The position numbers were made by a program, and so were the translations under genes. From Eleginops maclovinus (taxonomy: Eukaryota; Chordata; Actinopteri; Perciformes; Eleginopidae): a DNA stretch of 64,000 bases. The notes under the pieces are model-generated. The model saw nothing but the letters and a program-made list of their open reading frames with translations, did not search any database and was not told where the DNA came from. Location: positions 7,248,001 to 7,312,000 of the forward strand of contig NC_086351.1 in assembly GCF_036324505.1 (NCBI RefSeq). The letters run 5' to 3'. This document shows, piece after piece, positions 37,670 to 55,450 of this stretch (positions are counted from its first letter, which is position 1; the number at the start of each line of letters is the position of its first letter).

Positions 37670-40089
37670 ACCAGGTTCCCTTTTGTGGTGAAAATGACAT
37701 CTGAATGATACGGCCTTCTTGATCAACAACAAAGATGAACTACTGACTTCAGAGCTCTTCCAGTGTTTCTGTATGGTGATTTGACAGCTGACTGCGAGGA
37801 TTTTCAGTTTAAGAGACATTAAAGGTTTTTCTCCGAGGGGATATGTGGATCAAAAAGAAAAGGAAAGCCCTTGCTTGCCGCTGCAGATGATTTTCATCTG
37901 CTCATGGAACTGTGAGCAGATGGGAGATTGACCCCTCTCACTTTGCTTAGCCCTTATAATAACCGCATAGATTATGGATATGGTTTATAAAATCCTGCCA
38001 TAAAGACTTAATCCCACAGCGGGGAAATTGAACTCAACCACTTAGAGATGCCGTCCAGAACACAATAAAAAGTGACCTGGAAAACAATTAGGTTTGCATA
38101 ATGAGTGATACTTACTTACTGGTTTACGGTCTGTCAGGCTTGATAGCTAAATATAAATGATTAATCATCTCATATTTTCAAGAACACAACGTGGCTGATA
38201 AAAAGTGGTGTGCAAATTCGAGCCACTCCATGACTGAGCATGACTTTCTTTAAAACCCTTCCCTACTCTCCCATATCCCAGTGTCACATTCAAGTGTAAT
38301 GAGATACTGTATGTTTTTACAAAAGGGGAGAAAAGACGAGGCTTTGGAGCTGGAGCTGGCTGAGAGTGAGTGAACTTGGCAGCAGGAACCTCCTTTAACA
38401 ATGCTTATTAACACGCATATATATAAAAAAAAAAGAGATCCAGGGACTAGATTTAGAGGGCTGGGGAATGAACCAAAGAGAGAAGGACAAAGCCAGCTTG
38501 GAGCTGCAGGGGGAGAGGGAGAGCAGCCAGCAGTCTGGTTACACTATGTTCTTTTAACTTCATTGTCTCTCCTGCTCGGATATCCTGTCTTTATTTAGAG
38601 GTTTTTTTAAAGAGGCAGGTTTGGCATGACGTAACATGCTTTAGCACACCAAAGCTAGCCTTTCTGACCTTGTTCCAAGCACCGTCGCTCTCCTCTTAAT
38701 TTTGTTTTTTTCCGTCACTGTGCAACGTGTGCTCTAAAGAGTGATGGCACATAACTGCCGACAAATGCTTCATTTTCTTTTTTGCCCATGGGGCATGAAT
38801 ATTGCATATATGATATGTCCACATGGATGCTTGCACACACACACGACTGAATGCAAAAGGAGCGGAGCAGGCTGGCATGGGGGTTAGAATGACAAGCCAA
38901 CAAGAAAATAAAAGCTGGATGGGGGGGTTTAGAGTATGGGAGTTATATTTAGATCATCATCTGGGGACTAATAGCTTATGCTTTGCATTTCAAATCCTAA
39001 AGGGATAGCATAGCACTCATGCACAGCCCATTGGCTGCAATATCTGCCAAAGAGTAAGAGCAATCAACAAAGCCACACTGAGGGTAACCACAGAAAAGGT
39101 TTACCTTACCAGGCATGCAAACACACACATTACTGGCATTAACACATCAGTCAATTTTCTTTTTCTTTTACCCCTCTCCAACTCTAGGGCAGCGTATTTC
39201 CTGGTCCAGAACTACTGATGAGCTATCATGGGTTATTTTTTAAGTTGGTAGTTATATGAGCTGTACCAACATTGTGACTTTGATAAGATAGCCTACCTGC
39301 TTAAAGAATCCTTAAAGCCACAGTGAAGCGATACCATGACTCACAACCTAAAACATCAGTAGTAGAATAACGGATGGCAGAACCTGGCACTTATTCTTTT
39401 TTTTTTAATATACACGAAGAAGATTGAAATTTGGACAAAAGTGCAAGGCAGTAGAGAATCTGACAGGAAGCCGAGTGAAGGATTGTGCCTTAATGTGTGC
39501 ATGAATTTAATATAAAAACTCTCTATCCACCTGTGAAGCAAAAAAGGGCCTTATACTTACAACAAATATAGATATGCTCAACACTTGTGCTTCAAATAAG
39601 ATTTTCTTAAACTACGAAATCATAAAAATAGAAGATAGATAAGCTTGCTCTGTCTGGTAAGGGCCTTAACCTCTTGGCCCTGTTGAAGTGCATGATACGA
39701 AGGCACTGCATTACAAGATAAAGCTTACACATCTGTCGGAGTGTGTCCTCAGTTCTATATGCCAGCCTATTAAGGATCAGCAAGTGCTTTCCAGTTTTAA
39801 ATGTGAGACCTTCCTCTCAAATCTGCTAAACCCCTACTATTGTTCAGGGGGAAGTCCACCAAATCCTAGAAGCCCCTCACTACTCGTCATTTTAAGCTTT
39901 GTTTTAGGGATACAGAATAAAACTACCGAGGACCTGTTATCAATCTTTTTCAAATCATACATCTTACTATGGTAAAAACATACCAAAAATAACAGGATCC
40001 CTTAAACAGTTTTACACATCTAACAATATGAAACCAAAAGAGCTTTCTTTTAAGATGACAGATAAAAGAAGAAGTGAATAAACCATAAA
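37670..40089. other. intron/intergenic, nothing recognised
   Basis: AT-rich sequence with short ORFs lacking codon bias, splice support or recognisable similarity. Confidence 0.4.
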
Positions 40090-40320
40090 GTCCATTGGGT
40101 CTTTTTTAAAAGGAGGAAGATTGCAAAGCAAAACAAAACAGGTGCCCTTCAAAATAATGGCCTAGCAACCAACCGTTACGTGTTATTTATAGCGAACCCG
40201 TTCAATTCCAGACCAAACAAAGGGGATGCCAAAATGTTGTAAAACTATTTCAGATACAAACGCAAAATGCAAAGTATAGCAGTTCTCTCTTTTATCGAAA
40301 AATCACAACTCTCAAACTGC
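40090..40320. repeat. unclassified dispersed repeat, copy 1
   Basis: This shares an ordered series of blocks with 42825-43010: TCCATTGGGTCT (TCCGTTGGGTCT), AGATTGCAAAGCA (ACATTGCAAGCAG), ACAGGTGCCCTTCAAAATAA and TATAGCAGTTCTCTCTTT. The spacing is similar, so both derive from one repeat family in the same orientation. Confidence 0.6.
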
Positions 40321-41184
40321 ACCGGATTAAAGTACTTTGTGGTGAGCAATTTTCAAAAAGACATTTCCAGAGCAAGGTTCCTCAACGGCCGCAGTAACTT
40401 CTGACTATATCCATCACGGATAAATAAACAAGGCAGTATCAGTGTGTTGTTTGGGTCACTGTCACCTCATATGATATGAAGCACTCTGAAAGATGCCTTC
40501 AGAATCATGTATGGTTACATATTTGCGTCAGAGCAGAACTGTGGTACAAAGTCTGGAATGAAAACATTGATATAAACCCCCCCTGCAGGTTAAACCTTGT
40601 CCTCAGTGGACTTTTTTAATGGCAACCGTCAATGTTGAGTTCCAATATGCACAACAATTGGACAAGCACACACACTAAGAGTGATTTGTGGTGTTGCGAT
40701 AATAGCTTCTGCATTAGAAATGTATCCGGTTATCAGGTAATTCCAGGAAACTTGCCACAGTATCCTTTAACTCAGACATGAAACCTGACTTTACCTTACA
40801 CTACAGGGTTCCATTCACTATGAGGGATTTTAGAGCGGAAGTATTGAGTCGATTTCTGGTTTTGCTAGTTAAATTGCATGCTGTATGTCGCTAAATCCAG
40901 CTGGAATTATTACAATAATAAGTCAAATGTAAATAACTAAATATGACAACATGATTAAACAGAATAAGCTCATTTGTTGTGACTGTAGACATGTTTGTGT
41001 ATAGACAGCCTATTAAAGCCATTAGCATCTGAAAGGCTGTTTTCTACCACCTGCATCATGACAGAGATGTAAAACACTCCAAAGGTTGGAAGGGGTGTGT
41101 TTGTCTACAAGAACAACACCTGCATACCCTAGTGATTGAGCTCTGAAGTGTTCTAAATACTATAGTAGAAATATGCGAAAAGAA

Positions 41185-41515
41185 TCCAAAAGTCTCTCAT
41201 CTAAATTTAACAGCGTTTATTAATAAAAAGATATGAAAGTCCACAAAGGAAACACAGCTGTGGTCCTTCCCCATGTCACTGACCACAGTCCACATTGAAG
41301 AAGTTAATCTGTCTACAGCCGCAACGAAAAGGCGCCGATCTTCTGTTTACATCACATAGACATATCCCCCGTCTTCTTCTATTGGCTGACGTCGACGGAG
41401 GAGGGCCAGGGCAGGTTCTGCTTCGCCCTCTTATGACGCTTCTATTTATGATATCTTATACAATTCTTCTGAGGTTTATTGGTTATTAAACGCATAATAC
41501 TATTAATGCAGAGTC
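41185..41515 (-). mobile_element. possible solo LTR or retroposed fragment
   Basis: On the minus strand a CATAAATAG TATA-like box, a GC-richer segment with AGCCAATAG, and then TTATTAATAAACG (poly(A) signal) follow in the order expected of an LTR. I could not fix TG...CA ends or a target duplication, so this is tentative. Confidence 0.25.
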
Positions 41516-42824
41516 AATGAGTGAGAGAGGCGGTGTGTTTAGTATGCATCTGCACGCATCATTTTTCCTCTACTCATATATACGATATAATATTAGCTAC
41601 ATGCTAACTGGGGCTAAAACAATAACATCTGGAGCGTTGGGAAACTGTGAATTATGTCATCTAATGTTCTGTTTCAATATATTGATTATTCTTACAGCTC
41701 CCATTTTGTGGCTACATCTGTATTGAGGATCTGAGTGTAAACTTAATAACAGCAGCAGTTCATCTGGTTATGAACTGATCAGGACAAATGTAGCCAGCAG
41801 AGAGCAAAGGGCTCTAATAATGTTCTAGGATATTAGGAACCTATTTTTACAAATATTTTAGTCAGCCTTGAAAATAAAACTGAATCAAAGTAAAAGCCTT
41901 ATTTGGATCCTGTATATAGAAGCAAGTCTTTCTCACAAGAACTAACCAAGCCAGACCAGGCAATGAAATAATGTGCAAACATGCCCTGAGAAAAGATGTG
42001 TCTGCATAACAACGCGTGCCAGCGTCCTTGTCATGGCAACCCATCCTGAGCCTGGGCCATTCATCGCGGTTGCAGCTGGTACATGTCTCTATGGCTGTTC
42101 CCTCGAGTTGGACACTGCTGGGATCGACTAGTGAGGAAAAAACACATCATCATCGTCCTCCTCCTTCCTCCCACTTTTTTCCGCTGATTTGTGGTTGCTC
42201 GTGCTTGTTTCCATAGTGTAGTGTTCACCTCTGCTAAAACTACCCCACTGGGGAATAGCTACCAATCAGCATTACTTGCAGTACGTTGCAAACTTGACAA
42301 CCATGGAGATAAGGAAACCCTCATGTGGCTAGAAAACCCAAAACACACTCGGAGCAACTAGATACACAACAATGAAAGGAGTAAACACTGAGAGCTTCCT
42401 GCACCGTAGGCTTAGTCAAACAAAAGAAAATAAATCAATTGTTCCATTGAAATCTAATGCAGGTAAAAAAAGAGAGTCAAATATCATATCAGTGAGTCTG
42501 GCTAATGTTAATATGCATGCAGCACCTTTCGTTCTGCTCAGGGTATACATCACATATAACGATAGGGGCTTTGAAAGTCTTTCAGCTGGAAATCATGGGA
42601 TGCAAAGAAACAAGTAAGCTAGAAACAAACATGACATTGCGCAATCAGCGAGGTAATAGGCTCATATCTGAAGTGTCCATCACTAGCAAAGGCCAACTAC
42701 TGAGCAGTCAATGATCCATACAGTGTTGTTTGCCAATTCCAGTAGTCGTTGAAGTTATTTGGAAATAGCGTGTCTCATCATTATGCGCGTCTCAGTGACA
42801 CAGAAGACTGAACTATACAGTCCG

Positions 42825-43010
42825 TTGGGTCTCTCTTGAAATGAACATTGCAAGCAGAACAAACAGGTGCCCTTTCAAAATAAATGTTCGTCTTTTGTTA
42901 ACATGCTACATGAAAGTATATATATTATATATACACAGTTGAGTATTTAAACATGCCTAAAATTTACGGTATAGCAGTTCTCTATTTCATGAAAAGTCAT
43001 TACTCAGAAA
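42825..43010. repeat. unclassified dispersed repeat, copy 2
   Basis: Second copy of the repeat at 40090-40320, interrupted by a TATATATTATATATA tract. A further short pair, GCGCGTCTCAGTGACACAGA at 42784 and GCGCATATCAGTGACACAGA at 43220, suggests more of the unit is present. Confidence 0.55.
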
Positions 43011-43820
43011 AAATGAATATCCGAAAAATTGGATAAGAAAAAGGAGAGCAGGCGGCAACAAGCAAAGGTCAGGACATTAGCAGCATGATGTGAATATGCA
43101 CGACGTAGGTAATACATAATAGGCGAAGCCCATTCCAACACAAATCTCCGCTTTATATTGTGTGACAACAGGAAAAAAGAAGCCATAAGCATTTATGTGT
43201 TACTAATAATCACCATTGTGCGCATATCAGTGACACAGACCTAAGCGAACTTTGACGTGGTTTGTTAACTAGCTTTAGCTCAAACTTGTGCAAGCATTTT
43301 GTGGGGGACCGTTAAAGTGAACGTAGCCAAGTAGAGCGGACATTGACTAACATAAGCTTTAACAATGTTGCCCGTGTAGCTACCAGAAGAGTCAACTTAC
43401 AGGCCTTTCATAAACTTCTAAATAACAGTTACAAAAAGACGTGTGTCTTCTATTGTTTCGGATAAACCACTTATTAAGCGTATAACTTATGCGCTAACTT
43501 TAAAGATCCAGGTACCGTTAAACTAACTGTACTGTGACTGACGTGTACATGTTTACCTAAAACATTAACAACCCACACTTCTGAAACACATCATACAATT
43601 GTTCAACTTTATAGGAAACTGTTCCCTCCCAGGCTCAACTTCGCCTGATCCTCCCCAGCTGTGTCAGGGAAGAGGGAAGAATCCGATCCGAGCCGTGCTA
43701 GCCGCTGCAGTGGGTTAACTGACGTGAGTTAGTTAGCTACCGTTAGCTAGCTAGCAGACACACACACTGACCTGTTTTCGGTGTCTTTTACCGATACATT
43801 TAGCTGTTTTATTCTTACCC

Positions 43821-43990
43821 GACGGGCTGCTTTAATCCCCTGGCTGGTGAACTGGCTTGTAAACCGTCGATATTCCCGACAGCACCCTCCCTCCTCCGTT
43901 TTCCGATATGTTTTGAAGTTGATTCTGTGTGGTTGCTGTAACGTGTGGTAGTCCAACAGCGAATGAGCTGGGTGTCGCGCAGTGTTTCCC
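43821..43990 (-). promoter_or_regulatory. candidate first (non-coding) exon and promoter of b4galt3-like gene
   Basis: On the minus strand GCAGCCCGTCGG is followed by a strong donor GTAAGAAT at 43820. The preceding 150-200 bases are CpG-richer than the surroundings. No other minus-strand gene start was seen between here and the galactosyltransferase coding exons. The link implies a first intron of about 8.7 kb and is inferred. Confidence 0.35.
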
Positions 43991-44172
43991 CCTCCTCCCC
44001 TTCACTGGAAACCCCACATGAAACTACGTGCCCACAACAAAAAAACACATTCGCATTGTATAGAATTAACAACTCGCTCTTACACGTGGCTGTTCAAGTA
44101 CAGTAGTGCCTCAGATAGGTGTAACTTAGTTGTAGCGCTGGTTTAAATTACTCAATATAACGTACGTATGAA

Positions 44173-45312
44173 GCAGTGGTGGATAGTAAGTACATTTACT
44201 CAAGCACTGGACTTTAGTACAAGTACAATTAGAGGTGGTAGAAGTACTCAGATATTGTGGGAGTAGTGTAGGAGTACTCCGTTACAAATAAAAGGCCAGC
44301 AATCCAAATGTTACTCAATTAAAAGTATACAAGTATTGCCATCAAAATATACATAGAGTACCAAAAAGTACCAATTATGCAGATTTGGCCCATTTCATAA
44401 TAAAATGATGTGTTTTGATTATAACTTAAGTCTTATTGTAGTGCTGAATACATTTAACATCATTATTCCAAATCTTTGAATTAACTAAAGGTACAAAATA
44501 AATGTAGTGGCTCAGTTAGGGTTAGAACATGTGTTAATACAATGTGAAGGTCTGTCAGTCACAGCTGCTTACAAATACTTGCAGTAACATGACACCATCA
44601 CAATCAAAAACACAACAATCTACCATCAGCACAACAGGTTATCTGACATCTTCATACTGTCTAATTATTATTTCTTTACACATTTTCTTAAACCTAAAGA
44701 TGTTCATACAGCCCTTTAAATCATATGATAGAGAATTCCACAGTTTAACGCCAACTGCAGAGATTCACATCTTCTTTAAAGCCCTAAATCAATATAACTG
44801 TCTGTATAAAGCAGTGTAGTGTAGTAACAAAGTACATTTACTCAAGTACTGTATTAAAGTACAATTCTGAGGTAATTCAACATAACTTGGGTGTTTTCAC
44901 ATTATACAAATTATTTGAATCCACTACATGTGGGTGGCAGATGCTGTACTTTTTACTCCACTACATTTATGGTACACATTTAAATAACTTTGCGGATTCA
45001 GGTTATTGATACAAAATATAAATCGACACATGCATTATAATATATAATTATAGGTTAAGCTAGTAGTGTATGAAGTCATTCAAATAAGTCTTACCTTTAC
45101 CAAGTACATCATTAAATACATTAAATACAATTCTTGAAAAATATCTGCTAATTAAATGTGCCTTTCTGCATAATAACTACTTTTGCTTTTGGTACTCAAA
45201 ATATATTTGGATGCTAATACTTTTTAAAACTTTTACTGGTAAATTGTATTTTTACACTGTGGTATTACTTTTACTTCAGTAAATAATCTCAGTACTTCTT
45301 CCACCTCTGGTA
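44173..45312. mobile_element. two teleost AGTACATTTACTCAAGTA-type repeats
   Basis: One partial copy runs from about 44173 (AGTGGTGGATAGTAAGTACA) to 44350. A fuller copy runs from 44825 (ACAAAGTACATTTACTCAAG) to 45312 (AATCTCAGTACTTCTTCCAC). Inside are TTTTACTCCACTACATTTAT and TACTTTTACTTCAGTAAATA, typical of this fish repeat. The same family is present at 20393-20875. Confidence 0.55.
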
Positions 45313-47115
45313 CAAAGTATAGATAATGTCAGACATATCTTTTCCTCAAAGACAATGCATGCAAAAATGGCGTACAAAGTCTACATTAACAAAACGAGCA
45401 ACTATGCACTTTGAAACAACTAAAAGTAATATAAATAAAGTGTTTTATAGTAAAAGAAGATGAATATGGTACCGTATGTGTTTAAAATACAGTTTTGTGA
45501 AAATTAGGACTTTAGTTTGGACCTGTTGGCTGTCAAGACTTCATATGACCTGACACTTTAAAGCCAAAAACATGATCACCTCTGACCTGGTAAAGTCTTT
45601 GGAAAAATATTACAAAAAAAATGGCAGACCAGTTAGGCCATGACTAGCAGTTTGTGTATTTTATTTTTCCCCAAAATGTGCCTTTTAAAAAGGAAAACAC
45701 AGCCATTATTTTATTTTTTATTAGAATTTTTTTGAATTTTAGGAATACAGTATGATTGACCTGAGTCACTGTTTAAAAAAAGCCACATGTTCTAGAACAG
45801 AACAGCAAATATAAAAGAAAACAAAAAAGTCAAACAGCATAACAGGAAATCACATTTCACAGTTAAGGTAAGTAACTTCTGATCATTTAATCTTTTAAAT
45901 AAATCATAATCAGTTGTTGAAAGTAACTAAGTAGGATACAAATGCTTAACTCTTAACACATTTATTTGATAGCTTGAGTTTACTGCTACTTGCTTTAATA
46001 TTTTGTACAATTGTACTAGTGAAAAGGTATAATACACAAATATGATCTGTCATAATGAATCATGAATGCATCAATATGTTTTTCCAAATATAAAAAAGTA
46101 TTACTTTAATTTTTTGGGGTAATTTCATGACAATAAATACAAAGGTCATTCTTTTTCTCTGGCATGCAGTAGACTAAATCTGATCTCATGTGTCTTTGAT
46201 GGGACAGAGTTGGAAAAATGGCAGTCCAACCATCTCTGTACCAGTTATTTTCTTGCAGGCCCTCAGCAGCTCAAACCAGCATGGATGCTTTTGTATCAGC
46301 CATGTGGTTGAGACTCTTTCCCGGAAAGTATGTTAGACAAAACCAGAATCTAGATCAAATCTTTCCCAGGATGTCCCAACAGCCAGCACAGGCAACCCAG
46401 AATCTCTGTCCCTATTATTTTGACCAGGTCACTTACAGCCTTCCCACCAGACACCAAGTGAAACACATGTGAGTTCCACTCCTTTAATTTCGAAGACCTC
46501 ATACTGTTTTGTTTTCTTCTTTGTACATTTTGATGTAACAGTAGTAATAGTTAATGTTGAAACTTTTGGTCAGATAAATACTTTAAAAAAACTCCATTCT
46601 CATTTTAACTTCACATACATGTATTACATTAGAATCACGACATTCCTCAAGGGACTTTGGACATTAAACTGTCAGAATAAATATGTACTATTGGTGGACA
46701 AAGGTCATTCTTTTGGTTGAGCTTGATATGCATTGGATTTACCGACATTGCCACATGGGTGTATTAATGAATCATCTTCCCCCCACTTGTGGCTGAAGGG
46801 AGAGATGCGACCTCAGGCTGCACTGCTTCGACTCATGGGCTGGCTCAAAGGAAGAGCAGCAGAGTGCCCCAGAACAGCATGGAAGAACAGGGCATTTAAG
46901 GACTGAGCGAGAGGCCCGGCCCGGCGGTGGCATCCACATGTCTCGACTTTGTCAACATCAGAACCCTGACAGGAGGACATCCACAAAACAGTACATTTAT
47001 ATGATGTATGGTCATCGCTGCTAACCGAGAACAACCTGTAGTTTTAGTGTTTAAGCTGTTACTAAAATCAGTTTGACTGATATGAATTTTGAGATGATGT
47101 CTGATGTGATACCAG

Positions 47116-47155
<40 letters not shown>

Positions 47156-47829
47156 AAATAACACTTAATGTATGAGAGTTATGTTTTATATTTGACAAAA
47201 GTCATCAGGCTAAAACACATTTTAGTACTTTATACTTTTCTGTTCAAGTCATTATTCATCCCTTAATGGCAAAATGTCCCCATTACTTTGCTGGCAAATA
47301 GTTGGCAACAATAGCTGCCATCTCTAAACAAATATTTTACTAGCACAGATGAATGTGCAATTACTCAACAGTGCAAAAGTTGAGTATGTTAAGGGTCAGG
47401 CAATGCAAGACTCTGGTTTTGGTAATTGCTACAACTAACATGCGATACTCACAGCCAGGACTTCTGCTTACAGCTATGATTATATTATTTTTTCCATTTT
47501 CGGAGGAAAAAAAGTACTTAAATTGACCATCACAATTTTAAAAAAGCCTTAGGCTCTTTCCTCAAACCAACAGCCCAGAAGTTATAATTATGTAATGTAA
47601 TAATATTAAAAAAGTTCACATTGGAAATAAAAAGTAATTGTTATGATTAAAAAATTGTCATAGGAAACAAAAAGACGTTAAAAAAAAGTGCAATATTACA
47701 TTTTTCATCAACTGATCTGTAAAAATATTTGCTGCAGCTCGAACTAAAACATTCAGTCGATCACAACACAACGTTAGTTTTAAGTTATAGTATGGTAGTG
47801 TCTAAAGTGAAAAAACAATGACCATCCTT
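45313..47829. other. intergenic, no gene recognised
   Basis: Besides a (TG)n tract at 47122-47152 I see only short ORFs. The plus-strand ORF at 46218-46472 is flanked by an acceptor-like TTTTCTTGCAG and a donor-like CAT/gtgagt, but its translation is not recognisable and it may be non-coding. Confidence 0.4.
47122..47152. repeat. (TG)n microsatellite
   Basis: About 15 TG units in intergenic DNA. Confidence 0.95.
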
Positions 47830-47849
47830 TCATTTTTTATGGAAAACAT

Positions 47850-47855
47850 CTTTAA
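47850..47855 (-). terminator. psmc4: poly(A) signal of psmc4
   Basis: TTTAAT on the plus strand is ATTAAA on the minus strand, about 335 bases after the psmc4 stop. It is a common variant signal. The choice is inferred from position. Confidence 0.35.
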
Positions 47856-48189
47856 TGGTTTTTTATGCAATGTATTGTTAATTGAGTACATATAGATACA
47901 AAGTTCTATCCTAGCTACGGGGTTGGGGCCATTATCTTTAAAAGCAAGTAGAGTGCCTGTACAAAAATCACTCCTTCAGATGGTAGTGCGTCTTCTCAAG
48001 GAGGGACAGGGCTAATCTGACAGTAGGCCTTGTGCAGCAGTGAGTACATTTACTCCAAAAATCAATGGAAGTCAGGGACTGCAAATCCACAAAAGACACA
48101 CTGTAGATAGAGACACAGACGTAAATCAATAACAAACTCCTGTGTCTGGACACCTTTGCTTGTTCCCCAGGATGCGTTTTTTTCCCTCT

Positions 48190-53787
<5,598 letters not shown>

Positions 53788-53880
53788 GTTGAAGTATGCC
53801 TTCCGTCCGACGTTATGACGTGGGACGTTGACAGAGGGTTGTATGGGTAATGGAGTTCCTCGCATTTTTATTCAAGAACA
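53788..53880 (-). promoter_or_regulatory. psmc4: psmc4 promoter region
   Basis: The sequence directly upstream of the psmc4 ATG contains CpGs and a GACGTTATGACGTGGGACGT stretch (three ACGT/TGACGT-like cores at 53809-53827), the CREB/ATF-type element common in housekeeping promoters. No TATA box was seen. Confidence 0.4.
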
Positions 53881-54227
53881 TATAAACATCATATCATATT
53901 TTGTATACAAAAAAGTTCACATCAACGGTAGACATATACAAAACTAATAACAAATTACACAAAATAAATAAAGATTAAACATGTGTTCAATACACAGTTA
54001 GTTTGCTTTGCCTTTGTATTCCGAATGTATAAATAGTGCTAATATATTGTTTTAATTTTTCGCAAAAATGTTCAAGATTAGGTCAGCCTATCTCTTTTAA
54101 TTTGATATTACATTTCACTAAAAATAAAAATGTCGTCGCATATTATTGTTGGAGTCCACATAAAGTTGATATGTACTTTTACATATCAACTTTACACTGC
54201 TTTGCATATGGTATGCTGGTATTTTGT

Positions 54228-54552
54228 CCAGCAGTGGCTCAGTCAGTAGGGGCTTGGACTGGGAATCGCCGGTAGGGTCGCCGGTTCAAGTCCCCGAACA
54301 GACTTGAAATATGGAAAGTGGACTGCTACTTGGAAAGGTCCCAGTTCACCTCCTAGGCCCTGCTGTGGTGCCCTTGAGCAAGGCACCGGACACCTCCAAT
54401 CCCCCCTCCCCATTGCTCCCCGGGCGCTGCACGATAGCTGCCCACTGCTCCTAGTACTAGGATGGGTTAATTGCAGAGGACTAATTTCACTGTGTGTGCT
54501 CTGCTGTGTGCATGCATGTGACAAATAAAGAGGGTTTCATCCTCCGGTTCTA
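54228..54552 (+). mobile_element. tRNA-derived SINE, full length
   Basis: The head has a box A-like TGGCTCAGTCAGTAGGGG and a box B GGTTCAAGTCC at 54283-54293, so it would be transcribed by RNA polymerase III. The body contains CCCTTGAGCAAGGCACCG, typical of teleost SINEs. The tail ends GTGACAAATAAAGAGGGTTT, the LINE-related 3' end. It is a mobile element, not a tRNA gene. Confidence 0.85.
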
Positions 54553-55349
54553 TATCCTGTTGCTGAGATGATGGTCTTACACCTCTGCAATGAATGTGTG
54601 AAAACAAAAGGGGCTTATTGCAAATAAACCACAGTGGTTTCGATTCAAGGCTATGCTGAAAAAACCTAATTTATTTTATTATAAACAGATCGACAACTGT
54701 ATGTCTTGTGTAGGATAGCACATGAGTATACCATATTTTTTAAAGCAATGCACATGCCTTTACGTCTGGAAGTTGGGAAATAAGGAAAAGGTAACACGTC
54801 TTGCTGTACAGTAATACATGTCTGTAAAACATTTGTTTTTAGTCGAGCTTGAATATTAGTTATTGACCCTAAAACAGAAGGAAACGATCACTTAACGTCA
54901 ACTTACTCGATTTTCCAGGAAGTTTTAATAACATGGTCTTCATCAGCATTACTTGTTCATGTAGGCGTCAGAAGACAAGTCAAGCTTAACTTTTAAGACA
55001 AGATGAACAGGGCGAGGATAGAAAAAAGTTTCATACAATGCAAACAATATTGGGTGGAGATTGTGTCAACTAAATGATTATACTGTTGATTAATGCAAGA
55101 AATGCAAGTTATTTTTTCTGTCTTGAAACCACAGAACCAAATTCTGTTTGTGTGCAATCATTTTCAATCCCATAACACTTATGTCAGGGTAAAATTTGTA
55201 TATATTGTATTTTTTTAAATTGCTTTAATTCTTTTTATATGTATGTTAAACAAATGCTAGGCTCTTTTTGTACCATCAAACTAACTATATAACAATGGGA
55301 GTGTCACATTGAAAGGTGTTCGATCATATGAACTTATATCTTCCAGCCT

Positions 55350-55365
55350 CTGAGGAAGTGGTTTA
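55350..55365 (+). promoter_or_regulatory. PU.1/ETS-like site upstream of two-Ig gene
   Basis: TCTGAGGAAGTGGTTT lies about 90 bases before the ATG. GAGGAAGTG is a good match to PU.1-type ETS sites, which often replace a TATA box in myeloid genes. The regulatory role is inferred. Confidence 0.3.
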
Positions 55366-55450
55366 GCATTCGCCTGCATGTACTTCATCTCCCTGCACTC
55401 AGAGACATCAACTCGTCTTTTTACGAGACTCAAAGATAATTTTGTCTGAG

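Noticed and set aside
43747..44072. ORFs of 61-85 aa at the candidate promoter
   Set aside because: They run across a likely 5' non-coding exon with a splice donor, and the frames do not continue into coding exons.
46218..46472. 84-aa plus-strand ORF with splice-like flanks
   Set aside because: The translation has no signal, domain or bias that I recognise, and no partner exon was found.
54283..54293. tRNA-like box A/box B
   Set aside because: It is the head of a SINE with a long body and LINE-type tail, and no complete tRNA fold is present.
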